A stretch of 64,000 nt of DNA from Acanthosepion esculentum (Eukaryota > Mollusca > Cephalopoda > Sepiida > Sepiidae), in assembly GCA_964036315.1 (NCBI GenBank), contig OZ038479.1:54282746-54346745 (forward strand). The letters run 5' to 3'. Under the pieces are notes generated by a model. The model was not told the DNA's origin, made no database searches, and saw only the letters and a list, made by a program, of their open reading frames with translations. Shown one piece after another: positions 44,925-56,489 of the stretch; the first letter of the stretch is position 1; the number at the start of each line of letters is the position of its first letter. The translations under genes and the position numbers were made by a program.

Positions 44925-46092
44925 GAGTTCACCCCAAGCAAGGCAGTGAGGACAAATAGGACAAAAGGGATTACTGAATGTGAAAGAATAAAAATAAGAG
45001 AAACATTACTAAGGAGTGAGAACAATAAAAGAGGAAAAATTAATAAGATAGTAGATAACAATTGACATTGCATTAAAATTCTTGAAGATCAAAAATTTGT
45101 TCGAAAGCATGAAGCTGGAAGTGAATTCCATGTGTGAGAGAAAAAACTGTTAGCATAGAATTTACAGCTACATCTAGCCAGCTCAACTTTAAATTGAGGA
45201 GATCTCGATGCCAGTCTAGTGCTGCACTTAAGTTCATCTAGGTACCATAGCAGAAAGTTCATCAGAACAATTACTGTATATACCCACATATCATGTGACC
45301 TGTGAAGACCTAATCTTGAAGTTAATTTGACTACAGTAAATGGATATATAGTTTGGTCAATGACATAGCCATGGCCAGCAGTATATACACCATTTTTATA
45401 TCTCATGTATGATTTGACCCCCTGAAAATTAACTTTGAAATTAGGTCTTCAAAAGTTACATGATATGTGAGTATATATACAGTACCATGAAAATATTTAT
45501 AGAAAAGCACAGGGAAGCTACATTACAGTAGTGGGAAAGTGACTGATGCCAAGATGCCAGGTCAAGACCAATAATATTGTGGATTCTTTGAATTTTATCA
45601 AGAATATATAATATACAGCAGGAATACCAGACCATGTGTGGCAACAATATTTAAAACATGTATGAATGGTAGACTTATAAATATGTAAGATAGATTTTGG
45701 AGAGAAAAATTGTCTAGCACAACACTGAGAACCAAATTTCTTAGCAGCAGATCTCGCAACTGATTCAATATACTCTTTCCACTTCATGTCACCAGAGAAT
45801 GATAGCCTGAGAAGGTGCAATGAGTAACTCTCCTGTTGATGGAAGGCAGAAAGGGTTCTCACATATGGTTAATAGAGCGCAGTTGTGTGTTGGAGGTATT
45901 AAAATTAAGAAGCCATTCCTTGCTCCAGTTAACAACGGATTGTAGGTAAATTTTTAGATCTGTTGCCAATTTGACCGTAGCAAAGTAATCAGACCTACTA
46001 TTGCAATAGGAGTAAATAGTTGTGTCATCAGCATAGATAGCGAATTGAAAACTGATGCTGTCAGGAAGGTTATTAATGAAAACTAGGAACAC
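44925..46092 (-). pseudogene. LINE-J reverse-transcriptase remnant, longest copy
   Basis: Minus-strand translation begins in a reverse-transcriptase core with VFINNLPDSISFQFAIYADD; YADD is the catalytic motif. LATDLKIYLQSVVNWSKEWL comes next. After a frame change, KWKEYIESVARSAAKKFG, a CARQFFSPKSILHIYKSTIH segment and, after the MITE, ELARCSCKFYANSFFSHTWN with SLPASCF follow. A TAG lies just before the VFINN segment, so the copy is 5' truncated and frame-broken. Shorter copies lie near 5.2, 27.0, 33.1, 51.4 and 63.7 kb. Confidence 0.85.
45274..45482. mobile_element. 209-bp MITE with long terminal inverted repeats
   Basis: The left end ctgtatatacccacatatca, continuing through gaagacctaat to agttaattt, is mirrored by the right end over about 55 bp (aaattaactttgaaattagg ... 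tatatatacag). It is flanked by TA at 45272-45273 and 45483-45484. Removing element plus one TA restores caattaccatgaaaata, exactly as found uninterrupted in LINE-J copies near 27297 and 51765. This is a Tc1/mariner-class (TA target) non-autonomous element. Confidence 0.9.
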
Positions 46093-46099
46093 ACAGCTC

Positions 46100-46580
46100 T
46101 AAGGAGGACACCTGCCTTAGTACAAAAAATTCTAGAAGAGAGGCCTTTCAGGACAACTTTCATTTCACTATTTGATAACTGAATCATTTTAAAAAGAACT
46201 AAAAAAATGTACCTAGTAAAAAAGAAAAAAGTAAACTTTTCACTTTAATCCCAGAATCATGAGAACTAGTAAAGCAAATGATTAAAATAGGAAACTGGAT
46301 AAATCTTTAAAATTACATTTTTTTTTTTTTTACTGACTCACATGTTTGTGCAAAAGTTAAACTAAATATATCCAGTTTATTTTTTGTAAAATATCTCTAG
46401 TTCCTTTTTATTTAAAGAAAATTAAAATAAACCTTCAATTTCTGAGAATTAAATTTATTTTAAATTTTTATGGACAAGTGGGAAATATTAAAGAACTAAA
46501 AGTATATCCAGTTTATTTTGTTTATATGACCAACTATTTTTGGATTTGTTACCACTTGATTTCCAAAAACCCCTTATCCT
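46100..46580. other. No recognised gene
   Basis: AT-rich lead-in to the satellite. An 80-codon plus frame at 46478-46720 runs into the first satellite copy and is not credible. Confidence 0.35.
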
Positions 46581-46589
46581 TTACTTCTA

Positions 46590-47243
46590 TTTTGGCCCCC
46601 CAAAAAGAAGAAAAAACACTTAAAGGACCAAACTTCAAAGGGAATCATCCACTGGCCCATCAAACAGAAACACTTGAAATCGAGATAACCAACTCTTCAC
46701 TTTTTTGTGGGTGTCCATAGTATCACATTATGTTTCCTTTTATTCTTTTAATCAGACTTCAAAAATAACCCTGTGCTGGTCTGTCAAACAGAAAGATTTG
46801 TGATTGATATAAAACTACTTCTTTCCCTTCTATGTGGGTGTCCATAGTATCACATTATAACCATATTATTTTAAATAAACTTTAAAAGGAACCATCTGTT
46901 GGGCCATCAAACAGAAACACTAATGATTGTGATAAAACCACTTCTTTCCCTTATACAGGGGTGTCCATAGTATCATAATTTTAATATAGACCAGCACCCT
47001 TCAGTTAAAGTGGATGCTGCTTAAAGAACAAGACTTCTAAAAGGACCATCTGTTGGCCATCATGCAGAAACACTTGAGATCAAAATACAATCACCTTTTC
47101 CCTTTCTATGCAGGTGTGCATAGTACCACATTATAACCATATCTTTTATTCTTTTAAATACTCAGACTTCAAAAAGGAACCATCTGCTGGCCTATCAAAC
47201 AGAAACACTTGAAGTCAAGATTAAATCACCTCTTCCCTTTCTA
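46590..47243 (+). repeat. Satellite, five copies of about 123-153 bp
   Basis: The anchor gtgtccatag(t)atca recurs at 46711, 46838, 46961 and, as gtgtgcatag, at 47114. The fifth copy is split by the mariner element and ends at 49378 onward. Each copy also carries a ggaaccatctg(t/c)tgg-type block and caaacagaaacacttgaa. The unit is unidentified. Confidence 0.85.
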
Positions 47244-47533
47244 CAGGGTGTGGCATAAATAATGTTACAAAAGAAAAAACTCATAATTCCTGAAAAATCA
47301 TTATTTCGGCTTGCAATTTTAACACAAAGTATTAATCTGCAGAATAACATCAAAAAATCTCATTCAATAGAGTTCCCTTTAGACTTCACTACATGTCAAA
47401 GTCTTTTGGGAAAGTGACTGATGGCAGCAAGCACAGTTTCCATGGATATTTTGTCCTATACTCTCTTCAATTTTCCCTTCAGAGCTTCAATATTGTGATG
47501 AAGAGTAGAACAGGTCTCACTCTCAAGGACTGC

Positions 47534-47888
47534 TCACAAACAATAGTCATAAGCATTGATATCTGGTGATGAGGGAGGACATTCATCCTTGATGATGAAG
47601 CCAGGACAATTGTCAATGCACCGCTGCTGTGTTACATGAGCAGTATGGCTCGTCACTCCATTTTGTTGAAGTGTCCAATGTTCATCACCATAAGCGTCCC
47701 CCATGTACACTTCCTTGTTGATCTTTACCCCTTGCGGCATGAAAACAAGAGAAGACTCTCCTCTTTCTGAAATAACTGCCTAAATCATAACTGATGCTAG
47801 TTTCTGAGGCATTTTCCTGAAGTGGCAGGAACTGACTGACAACTTGTTGAAAGAACCCAATCATTTTGATGATTAAAAATTTGTTCAA
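47534..47888 (-). pseudogene. mariner transposase, catalytic C-terminal part
   Basis: The frame reads PQGVKINKEVYMGDA, WTLQQNGVTSHTAHVTQQRC and PPSSPDINAYDY. In mariner transposases the QQDG(A)xSH segment holds the second catalytic aspartate. Here it is asparagine, so catalysis should be lost even if the frame were whole. The third catalytic aspartate in SSPD is present. A frame change near 47740 separates the upstream segment (47685-47888). Confidence 0.8.
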
Positions 47889-48962
47889 CAGAACAAGTTT
47901 TTCAGCATGCCATCATGAATCCATGTCAGCAACTGCTCAGTTCTATGAAGCCTCTTTTTCATTGTGGCTGCTAAAAGCTGTCTCTTAATTATCATGGAGA
48001 GTCATTTTGACATAGCCTCCACATGGTTCTATCTAATGTTCCAGCCTCCTTAACCTTCTTGGATCAAGCCTGATTTTTTCCTGCACATGTTTAACTGTTA
48101 CCATGCTAATTTCTTTCTAGAATTGTTCCCCTGCCACTGCATTTTTTTGAGGGTGCAAAAACAGGAACACCTACTGTTTTAAAATTCTCATAACATTCTT
48201 TGTATTGTGCATATAGATTTTAATTTTTGTACACTAATAAAAGAATGAGTAATATTTTGATGTAATGCATTACATTTTGCATGCAGGTTTTGACGTTAAA
48301 AACAAAAAAATGAACATGAAATAAAAACAAATACATTAAAAAATACATAAATAATTCAACATAATTTAACTTTTATTACTCCTTGTAGAGTTCTGGGGAT
48401 GCAATAAGAAGCAAAATCACTAAAAAGACTTTCATTTTGTCAAAAAAGTGACGTGTTTCCTCGTATTTACATACAAGAAGACACTAGCATTTGTTTGCAC
48501 TTTCTTTCACTTGACTCATAATTGTCTCATTGACAAATAAAGTTATTATTTCATCATTTATAGACAAAATAATTCATCCAATATATTGATGGTCACCATA
48601 AGATTACTTAGGCATGAATTATAGTAGCCACTAGTGGTCATCATCACTTTCCTCTATGTCACTAGCATGGTTATCATCTCCGACCTCTTCACTGTCAATA
48701 TCCACTTGAGTAAAGCCACCAAAATCACCATCGGAGTCCTAATCAAAGAAAATCTCCTGGATAAGGCTTTGTTGGTATTTATAGGGCTGTTTTTGTTTAG
48801 AAAAAAAAAAAATCGCAAAAAAATTAACATGGGTTTAATCGATGTGTAGAGTCTAGAAGAATTCAAAATGGCATTGGAAAATGGAAGTTTAGCCTTGTTG
48901 CAAAGCAGTAGTAGGCGATTTCCAGCTTAAAATAGTGGAAATAACAGTTGACAAGTATTTAT

Positions 48963-49157
48963 TTATAGCAACTGTCTCAGGTGACAGAAATCACCAACAG
49001 TAGTATGGGAGAGAATTCTATGGTGACTATTGTTGCCTGCAGTGTGGTAAAGGTTAATTACTTTTGGTATTCTGGAGGTGTGAGGACATCCTAGTCTTCG
49101 TATATCTTTGATGGAGGACGTCTTGTCGTATTGATCAAATGTCCTTTTGATAAACAT
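48963..49157 (-). pseudogene. mariner transposase, N-terminal HTH part
   Basis: The frame MFIKRTFDQYDKTSSIKDIR, then GCPHTSRIPKVIN, resembles the DNA-binding N-terminus of mariner-type transposases. The protein then leaves homology. A matching continuation (VTVKHVQEKIRLDPRRLRRL) resumes near 48110, so about 0.9 kb of foreign sequence separates them. Confidence 0.65.
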
Positions 49158-49395
49158 TCTGTTGATTCCAAGTTGTTTTCCAGCTTTAAAAATTTCAGGT
49201 GGAGTCGGTTCGTTTTCACGTTTCTCAATACTTTCTTTTAATTTCTATAGACTTTGTTGCCAGTAAATATTAAAACACTTGAAAAACAAATCGTACACAT
49301 TGTTGGGCGACCAAAAATTAAGAACTAAAATGCATTTGAAATATTCTAACAGAATTTATGCCACACCCTGTATGTGGGTGTCCATAGTATCATTG

Positions 49396-50100
49396 GTCCC
49401 GACATTAGCAACTTTTGAAGTTGCTACTTTTAAGCAGCCTCAAAATCTTGAACAATAGTGGCTTTCAAAGAAGCCTTTCTAAATGTTCAGATCATTAGCC
49501 AGTCAAAAACTATGGCTTTCAGAAGGCTTTTACAAAAAGAACATCAACCAAATTTTTTATGCATTTCTCAGCAAGCAGTATGAAGGTGGCCATAAAAGTA
49601 GGTTTAAATGTGCAATAAATCACACTTCCCAAAAAAGTCACATTTATTATATTTTGATACCATACTCCTCTAAATTTACAGAAATCACCCCCAAATTTTT
49701 GACAGAGAAATCACCCCAAAATAAAACACTGATATTTATTCCAAAAACAATATTTTTTGAAATTCAATACAAAATAAAAATAAAAACTCATCAAACCTCA
49801 TCATCAGTCCCTTGACTGCTTCAGTCGTCTGGAAAACCCAAGGGCCAAAGAAACAACCAACCTCCTCCGGGATGATCTATTTGTGGTGGTGGTTCTCAAG
49901 AGTTCTAACATTGTCATGTCCGTCCACTCTTTGATGTTGCTGTAGCTCCTTGCATGATAGTCTTGCAGAGGCTGTTATGCAGTGTAACATGGCCAAACAA
50001 TGACATCTTCCAAATGATTAATAGTCGTGAAGACAGATTCCTGTCCTCACCACTATTAGTAAGAGCATACTACACTTACATATATCCAGAAAATAAAAGT
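49396..50100. other. No recognised gene
   Basis: A 110-codon plus frame at 49483-49815 is lysine/isoleucine-rich and has no recognised domain. No repeat was identified. Confidence 0.3.
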
Positions 50101-50109
50101 TATATAGAA

Positions 50110-50790
50110 CAGTGCTATTCAAAGTGTGGTATGTATACTGGCACACCAGTACACTAGTCATCCACTGACAGTACACAGGGAAAAAAAAGACAGTAGTAAT
50201 ATTCTATGCCATGGGAGACTGCCAGGATATCTGACTTGCTTTTTTAACATTTTCATTTTTGTTTTATATTTATTATGGTTACATCTTTCAAATACTCATT
50301 AATGTTAAAAGTCATTGCTATACAACTAACAAATGTGATATAGTGAACAACAAAACAGTGAACTAAAATACATATGATAGGAATACCAAAAGGCCATTTT
50401 CATGGACATATATTTCTACAAAATCAATATAAAGTTTTTAAAAATTATGTAACTTTTATTATATTTATTATATTTTTGATATAAATGAATAATACTAAGA
50501 ATGTTCCAATAATATTTTCTCAGATCAGCATTATATAATTATATGGCCCAAATATGATACCAGTCTCTGACACACTGGGAAGACTTCTTATATCAATGAT
50601 GATTGGTCTTCGAATAAATATGCCACCATGTCCTCATATTTGATACAGATAGTCTGAAAATGACCCTGAAATAAAACATATCTAAAAACAAAAGCTTAGT
50701 GCACACAGCCCATAGCTGGATTGGAAAACTTCACTCACTGGTCCCTCACACATTGATAAAAAGAAAACTGACATAGTTTGAGAAGCACTG
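50110..50790. mobile_element. hAT-like non-autonomous element, copy 1
   Basis: The left end cagtgctattcaaagtgtgg and the right end (complement of ctgacatagtttgagaagca, ending actg) are similar inverted ends of the hAT style. A clear 8-bp target duplication was not seen. There is no coding capacity. Confidence 0.6.
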
Positions 50791-51016
50791 CTTTAAAGAC
50801 ATTTTAAAAACAGTTCTCATCAGTCTGACATTTTAATTGAAAAATGATAACAGAAAATTTAAGACATTTTAATAATCTCTTAAAAATCAAATATCTATCC
50901 TAGATATGAATTTGAAAGAAAATTAGCTAAATTAAGGATTAATTAACAGAATATTTAGAAAATATTCCTTACTATACACTTAAAATATAATTTTAAGCAT
51001 TTCAATAATGCTTCAA

Positions 51017-51425
51017 GACAATACTACTCAAAGTGTGGTACACAAGCCATAGTCTATACAACTAACGAATACAATATAATGTACAGCAAAATAGTGAACT
51101 AAAATACTTGAGAACAACATCATCATGACTTGGCATGTGACTGTGTGGAAACCACACCAAAGAATACCAAAATACCATTTTCATGGATATACATTTCTAC
51201 AAAATCAATATAAAATTAAAAAATTATGCAACTTTTATTATAATCATTATATTTTTATAACATAAATGAATAATACTAGGAATGTTCAAATAATATTTTC
51301 TTACATCATTATTATATAATTATATGGCACAAATATGGTATTGGTTGCTGGCACACTGAGAAGGCATGTTAAATCAATGTCCTCATGTTTAGTACAGATA
51401 GTTTCAAAATGACTCTGAAATACTG
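51017..51425. mobile_element. hAT-like element, copy 2 (right end lost)
   Basis: It parallels copy 1: ctactcaaagtgtggtacac, tatacaactaacgaatacaa, caaaatagtgaactaaaata, ggatatacatttctacaaaa and tggcacactgagaaggca. It breaks off before the right terminus. Confidence 0.6.
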
Positions 51426-51439
51426 TCAGATTGATTTTT

Positions 51440-52135
51440 GCTTAAATCAGATTCACTCAATATAAGGCAGTAAAGCCACTAAGACACAAGAGGTTACTGG
51501 GTGTGAGAGAATTAGAAAACAGAAGCATTATTGAGGAACAATAAAAGAGTAAGAACATGAAGACAGTAGATAACAATTGACATTGCATTTAGATTTTTGA
51601 ATATCAAACTTGACTGGAAAGCATGGAGCTGGAAACGAGTTCTACAAGCGAGAAGTGTGAAAAGAAACTGTTAGCATAAAACTTTGTTACATCTTGTTGC
51701 TCATATTGTACTACACTAAAATCCATAGAGTCTAGGTATTGTAGCAAAGAGCTCATCTGAACAATTACCATGAAAATATTTCTAGAAATGTTACAGGGAA
51801 GCAATTTTATGATAGTGGAAAAGTGACTGAAGCCCAGACACCAGGTCTGAACCAATAATATTGCTGCTTTGTTTTTAGATTTTATTGAGAATATAAAGCA
51901 GGAACACCGGACCATTCGAGGCATGGAAGAATGTTAGATATGTAAGATAGATACAGAAAAATTGTCTAGCGCAACACAGTAAATCAACTTTCTTAGCAGC
52001 AGACCTAGCAATGGATTCAATATAGTCTTTCCACTTCATGTCATCCAAGAATATGCAACATGTCACTCTTCTAGAGGTTAGTATCGACCATGCTGATGGA
52101 AGGCAGAATAGTGTCTCTCAGATGATTAATAAACT
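51440..52135 (-). pseudogene. LINE-J remnant
   Basis: The minus strand reads KWKDYIESIARSAAKKV, CCARQFF and KFYANSFFSH, matching 44925-46092 with several frame breaks. It preserves caattaccatgaaaatattt near 51765, the uninterrupted form of the MITE target site. Confidence 0.8.
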
Positions 52136-52139
52136 CAGT

Positions 52140-53685
52140 TTTTCTAAATTGCCTTATTTGTCCACCAAGCACAAAATACTTTGAAGGTTTAAACTAAAAT
52201 ATCACTTTTTTTGCCCAAACATGGAAATTCAGCCTTAGATTTCTATAGTTTAAAAAATTCAGAAATTTGTAATATTCTGAATGTACTTAGCAATCTAATC
52301 CAAACAAGCTCTAACCAACACTCTAATCATTAATCTAAATCAAATTATTTCAATTTTTCATTAGGTGGGGGAGGGTTCTAAATATAAAAATTTGGCCTGA
52401 CTCTCAGATTTTAGGAAAATTTCAAAACGTTTATCACTTCCAGAATGGCCTAATACAAATTAAACAATCCATGAACCTCCTAATAAACAATATCTATATT
52501 GAAATTATTCCAATTTTGGGGCCCAAATATAGAAATTGTGTCCTTTTCTGAATGGTCTTGCCAATGTGATTTTAACAAGCACTCAACCACCTGGAAAGTG
52601 TTAGTTTTTACCAAATTATAGTCAAATGTCTGCAAAATTCATGTAATAACCCATTGTGTAGAGCTTTTATGCCTTTCTTCTGGATCTGCTTACCTGCTAA
52701 ATTAGTAGCTTCAAATGAACTAAAAAGAAAATAAAAACAAAAAAATCTACTAAAACAACCCAGTAAATATTTTTTTCATCAGTGTATTTATTTAAATTGC
52801 ACTGTTACAAATAATTTAGCTAACTTTTCTTTTCATTTTATTCTCTCATAGTTATGGTGGAATCTGGAAAAAAAGTAGCAGCTGTGGCCAAAACTTCAAC
52901 TTATGACACAAATCTGTTTTTAATTCTTGCCAAAGAATGGACAAATAATTCCGAGAGGAAAAAAAAACAAACAGAAACTAGTGATAATAATTACAATGGA
53001 AAATTGACTTACTTTAAAAATACTGTATATTTTTCTCATTCTATATTGGGTTGTCAGATAAAGTTTTTATCCAGTGTGATTTGAATTAACACATAAAATA
53101 TTTTAGCTATAGTGTTTTATTGTTTTTTGTAGATTTATCCTTCCTCTACAACTCTTGAAAACTTTTTTGAAATTTGATTGAATTTCACCTCTTTTCTGAT
53201 GTATGATGATGGGGCGCTCCAAGTAGACAAAAATGGGCATTTTGGACACACCTGCTTCTGTTCACTTTCCCTTAAGCTATCAAAGCCACTTGGGATATTT
53301 GTGCGGTGTATGAAAAGGTGCTATTACAGAAAGAACTGCACAAAAATAGTTTTCATGCTTCAAGAAAAACTCCAACCTCATAAACTCTCCACTGTTCATT
53401 TCAACGAGGACTAACTGAATGAGCTCATATATTAGGAAATTGGCTCAGCAGATGGGGTGCTCATGGTACCATTGGTCGTTGCAGTCACTCAATGAGTAAG
53501 GTCTAAGAACTTGGTGAAAATGAAAGAAAATATAATATTAATTTTTTAAAACAGATGAATAGGATTAAAATAAATGATAAAAAACAAATTTATATGACAA
53601 CCCAATAGACTTACACACTTTTAGTGCTAATATGAATGAAAACATGGTAATCTGAAAGGATATTTTCTTGTAATATATTTATCCA
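52140..53685. other. No recognised gene
   Basis: Short plus frames at 52854-53084 and 53178-53414 (76 and 78 codons) have no recognised domain. They sit downstream, relative to the minus strand, of ZNF locus 3. Confidence 0.3.
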
Positions 53686-53689
53686 AGTG

Positions 53690-53961
53690 TGTTCTTAAAG
53701 TTGATCCTCACATATACAGACATACAGTTTCTATCTGATGTGTTTCAAATTTTTAATGGATCTGTAAAAGATAATCTACAGGCATATGGTTTTCTCACCA
53801 GTATGCATTTGCAGAAGATTTTTTAAACATGTACTATTTCAAAATACTGAGCCATACATTTATTTTTGTGAAAATGAATTCTTTTCATTTTCAGATATGT
53901 ATTTTAAATTCAAACCATGTGAAAATAACAATTCGCACACTATGTATAATATAAGTTTCTT
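53690..53961 (-). pseudogene. Decayed fingers 3' of ZNF locus 3
   Basis: Past the stop of the ZNF3 frame the minus strand keeps finger-like spacing (complements of tgtgttcttaaagttgatcc and catatggttttctcaccagt) with stops. The array was once longer. Confidence 0.55.
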
Positions 53962-55110
53962 TTAAGTATGTGTTTTCATATGTGTTTTTAAGTATGAATT
54001 CAGGGAAAATGCTGATCCACACAAATTACAAAAAAATGGTTTCACTCCAGTGTGTATTCGCATATGTCTTGTTAAACTAGAACTCTCTGAAAATGCTGAG
54101 TCACATATCTGACATGAGTAGGGTTTCTCCCCAGTGTGTGTTCGCATGTGTTTTGTTAAACTGGAATTCTCTGAAAATGCACGCCCGCACATTTGACAAG
54201 GGTATGGTTTCTCTCCTGTGTGTGTTCGGATGTGTTTTGTTAAATTGGACTTTTCTGAAAATGCTGATCCACACACTTGACAACAGTATGGTTTCTCTCC
54301 AGTGTGTATTTGCATATGTACTTTTAAAAGTGAATTCTGTGAAAATGCTGATCCACATACTTCACAAATGTAGGGATTTTCACCTGTGTGCGTTCGCATA
54401 TGTATTTTTAAACTTGAACTCTGTGAAAAAGTAGATCCACAAATTAGACAAAAGTATGGTTTCTCTCCAGTGTGTGTTCGCATATGTATTTTTAAACTGT
54501 AACTCTGTGAAAATGATGATCCACAGACTTGACACGAATATGGTTTTTCCCCAGTGTGTGTTCTCATGTGTTTTGTTAAACTACAACTCTCTGAAAATGA
54601 TGATCCACATACTTGACAACAGTAGGGCTTCCCTTCTGTGTGTGTTCGGATATGTCTTCTTAAATTTGTACTCTGTGAAAATACTGATCCACATACATCA
54701 CAAATATAAGGATTTTCACTAGAGTGTGTTTGCATATGTATTTTTAAACTGCAACTCTGTGAAAATGCAGACCCACAAATTTGGCAAGAGTATGGTTTCT
54801 CCCCTGTGTGTCTTCGCATATGTATTTTTAAACTGTAACTTTGTGAAAATGCTGACCCACACATTTGGCAAGTGTATGGTCTCTCCCCAGTGTGTGTTCG
54901 CATGTGTTTTGTTAAACTGTAGCTCTCTGAAAATGTTGAGCCACACACTTGACAACAGTGGGGTTTGGCTTTTTTGTTTTGTATTTGCATGTGTTTCCTC
55001 AATTTTTTTTTTCCAGACTGTCTTCGTATATGTGTTTTCTCTTCTGAATTCACAGAAAAAGCTGATTTACTTATTTTACAAGATGGTTTTGTGCCAGTGT
55101 GAGTTTCCAT
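53962..55110 (-). CDS. C2H2 zinc-finger protein 3 (12 fingers)
   Basis: From the first in-frame ATG at 55110 the product is 382 residues. The open frame itself reaches back to a TAA near 55172 through part of a finger ([10 protein letters not shown]). After a damaged stretch of about 50 residues ([18 protein letters not shown]), 12 fingers follow with complete C2H2 residues and TGEKPY linkers. The protein ends just after the last histidine. Fingers 1-4 and 5-8 have the same order (ESxSLTK, QSYSLKI, QSxSLKI, then an ICxVC finger), so a four-finger unit of 336 bp was duplicated, and finger 9 starts the series again. Specificity residues are nearly uniform across the array. It is a presumed nuclear DNA-binding protein; no effector domain is visible. 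Confidence 0.8.
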   Translation of the reverse strand: METHTGTKPSCKISKSAFSVNSEEKTHIRRQSGKKKLRKHMQIQNKKAKPHCCQVCGSTFSESYSLTKHMRTHTGERPYTCQMCGSAFSQSYSLKIHMRRHTGEKPYSCQICGSAFSQSCSLKIHMQTHSSENPYICDVCGSVFSQSTNLRRHIRTHTEGKPYCCQVCGSSFSESCSLTKHMRTHTGEKPYSCQVCGSSFSQSYSLKIHMRTHTGEKPYFCLICGSTFSQSSSLKIHMRTHTGENPYICEVCGSAFSQNSLLKVHMQIHTGEKPYCCQVCGSAFSEKSNLTKHIRTHTGEKPYPCQMCGRAFSENSSLTKHMRTHTGEKPYSCQICDSAFSESSSLTRHMRIHTGVKPFFCNLCGSAFSLNSYLKTHMKTHT

Positions 55111-55699
55111 AATTATTGTGACAAGTGAATTTTGTGAAAATACTGACCCACACACTTGATAAATTTCTGTTTAGTGTAAATGTGAATATATGTTTGCAAA
55201 TGTTAACTCCATCCAAATGCAGAATCATACAGTATATGAAATGAAATTAGTCATAAGCACTATGTCTGAGTTAAATATATGAAACAGCAGTGATAGAATC
55301 TTGGTTTCATCATTATGATCCTGAAAATTAAATACAATTTTTTAAATATAATCACCCTAGCAAGGGTGGAAAATGAGGATTGAATAACTCCAGCCAATAT
55401 AAGGCAGCAATATTCCATTTTTGGTCTGATCTAACTATTGTAAAGATAGCAAAAGGAGTCAGGTACTTTTGGAGCAGTAGAATGAACTGATCGATTCTCC
55501 GACATCTTTAGTAATGGATTGTATGAGTTGAGTCCCAATAGACATTCAAAATATGGAGCCTCATCCAAACGCAGAATCATACAACATATGAAATGATAGT
55601 TTATATGTGTTTGCTTGTGTGTCTTTAAATGAGAACTCCTGTCCTTTATACAATATTTTTACATGTGGCCATCAGATGAATTGTTCTCCACTGTAATAT
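55111..55699 (-). pseudogene. ZNF3 terminal-exon 5' part with decayed fingers
   Basis: A candidate acceptor (minus strand gctcttcattcacag, AG at 55701-55700) starts an exon at 55699. It contains finger ruins such as CIKDRSSHLKTHKQTH and VYDSAFGWS, then stops. A repeat of about 350 bp lies between near-identical 34-bp direct repeats at 55210-55243 and 55562-55595. If the gene is expressed, this is long 5' UTR. Confidence 0.5.
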
Positions 55700-55860
55700 C
55701 TGTGAATGAAGAGCATTATTAAAGAAAACAGCTGACTCATGCATTGCAAATATAACATTATCAGAACTCACTTTCTTTTAATTAACTTCAGCATATCTCA
55801 TATGCAATGTTCAGTCATTAATAGATTTTTATATACAACTGTTCTTCAAACTAAATTAAA
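55225..55860. repeat. Segmental duplication, copy A
   Basis: Colinear with 58945-59550 and very similar for 300 bp or more. Examples are gacatctttagtaatggatt, acaatatttttacatgtggc and gcatatctcatatgcaatgt. It covers the candidate splice acceptor of ZNF3 and the exon start. Confidence 0.85.
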
Positions 55861-56219
55861 TGGGATTTAAACATTTACATATGAGTTTTATAACAACAAA
55901 AAATCTATTAGTGCTAAAAACATGTTAGCAAAAACAAAATATGTACATATCAATTGATTTCTTAAATTTAAAAAAAATAAAATATTGTTTGAAATATCTT
56001 AATCTGGAATACTTAATTGACAGTAATACATGAAAAAAGCAATCTAGATAACAAATTTCAAAAATTTTTATTTTAAGAAATCACGTGGTATTTACATATT
56101 TTGTTTTGGATTTTATAGGGGAGAATGGTTCACAATGAATTTGTGTAGAAAATTTAAACCCACATTAACATTTGGAATATTTAATTAATAAACGCACACA
56201 CACACATGTTTGAATTTCT

Positions 56220-56410
56220 GGGATGGGAAGTTATCATTATTTACATGCAGACTATTGTCCTCATCTTTGTTGTCATTGCAACGTTTCAGCCATTTTACCT
56301 TCTGGCTTACATCTGGTGTATGTTGTTCTAAGTAACTTAAAGAGAATTTCAAACTGAACACTTTATTTAATCTACAGGGGTAGATTTTCTCATTCCACAG
56401 CCCATATCTA
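56220..56410 (-). repeat. PLE/SINE-D tail (minus)
   Basis: The text gactattgtcctcatctttg, then caacgtttcagccattttac and actttatttaatctacaggg. It faces the plus-oriented SINE-D that follows. Confidence 0.7.
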
Positions 56411-56489
56411 GGGATATCTCATCTTAGTTCCTATTTTAGTATTTCTCAGTTACTGCACTCATCAACAAGCAAATTAGGCTTAAGTCTCC

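Larger units (their letters stand above)
47244..49370 (-). mobile_element. mariner-type transposon, 2.1 kb, TA-flanked
   Basis: The terminal inverted repeats read cagggtgtggcataaat at 47244 and its complement at 49370. The element is flanked by TA at 47242-47243 and 49371-49372. Removing it restores the satellite word ctttctatgtgggtgtccat found in sibling copies. Transposase pieces on the minus strand support the identity. It is non-functional and appears to contain a further internal insertion at about 48100-49050. Confidence 0.9.

Noticed and set aside
50110..50790. 8-bp target-site duplication for the hAT-like element
   Set aside because: The flanks ttatatagaa and ctttaaagac do not match well enough; only the inverted ends support the call.
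55110..55155. Start of ZNF3 at 55155
   Set aside because: The codon is GTG inside finger sequence; the first in-frame ATG is at 55110.
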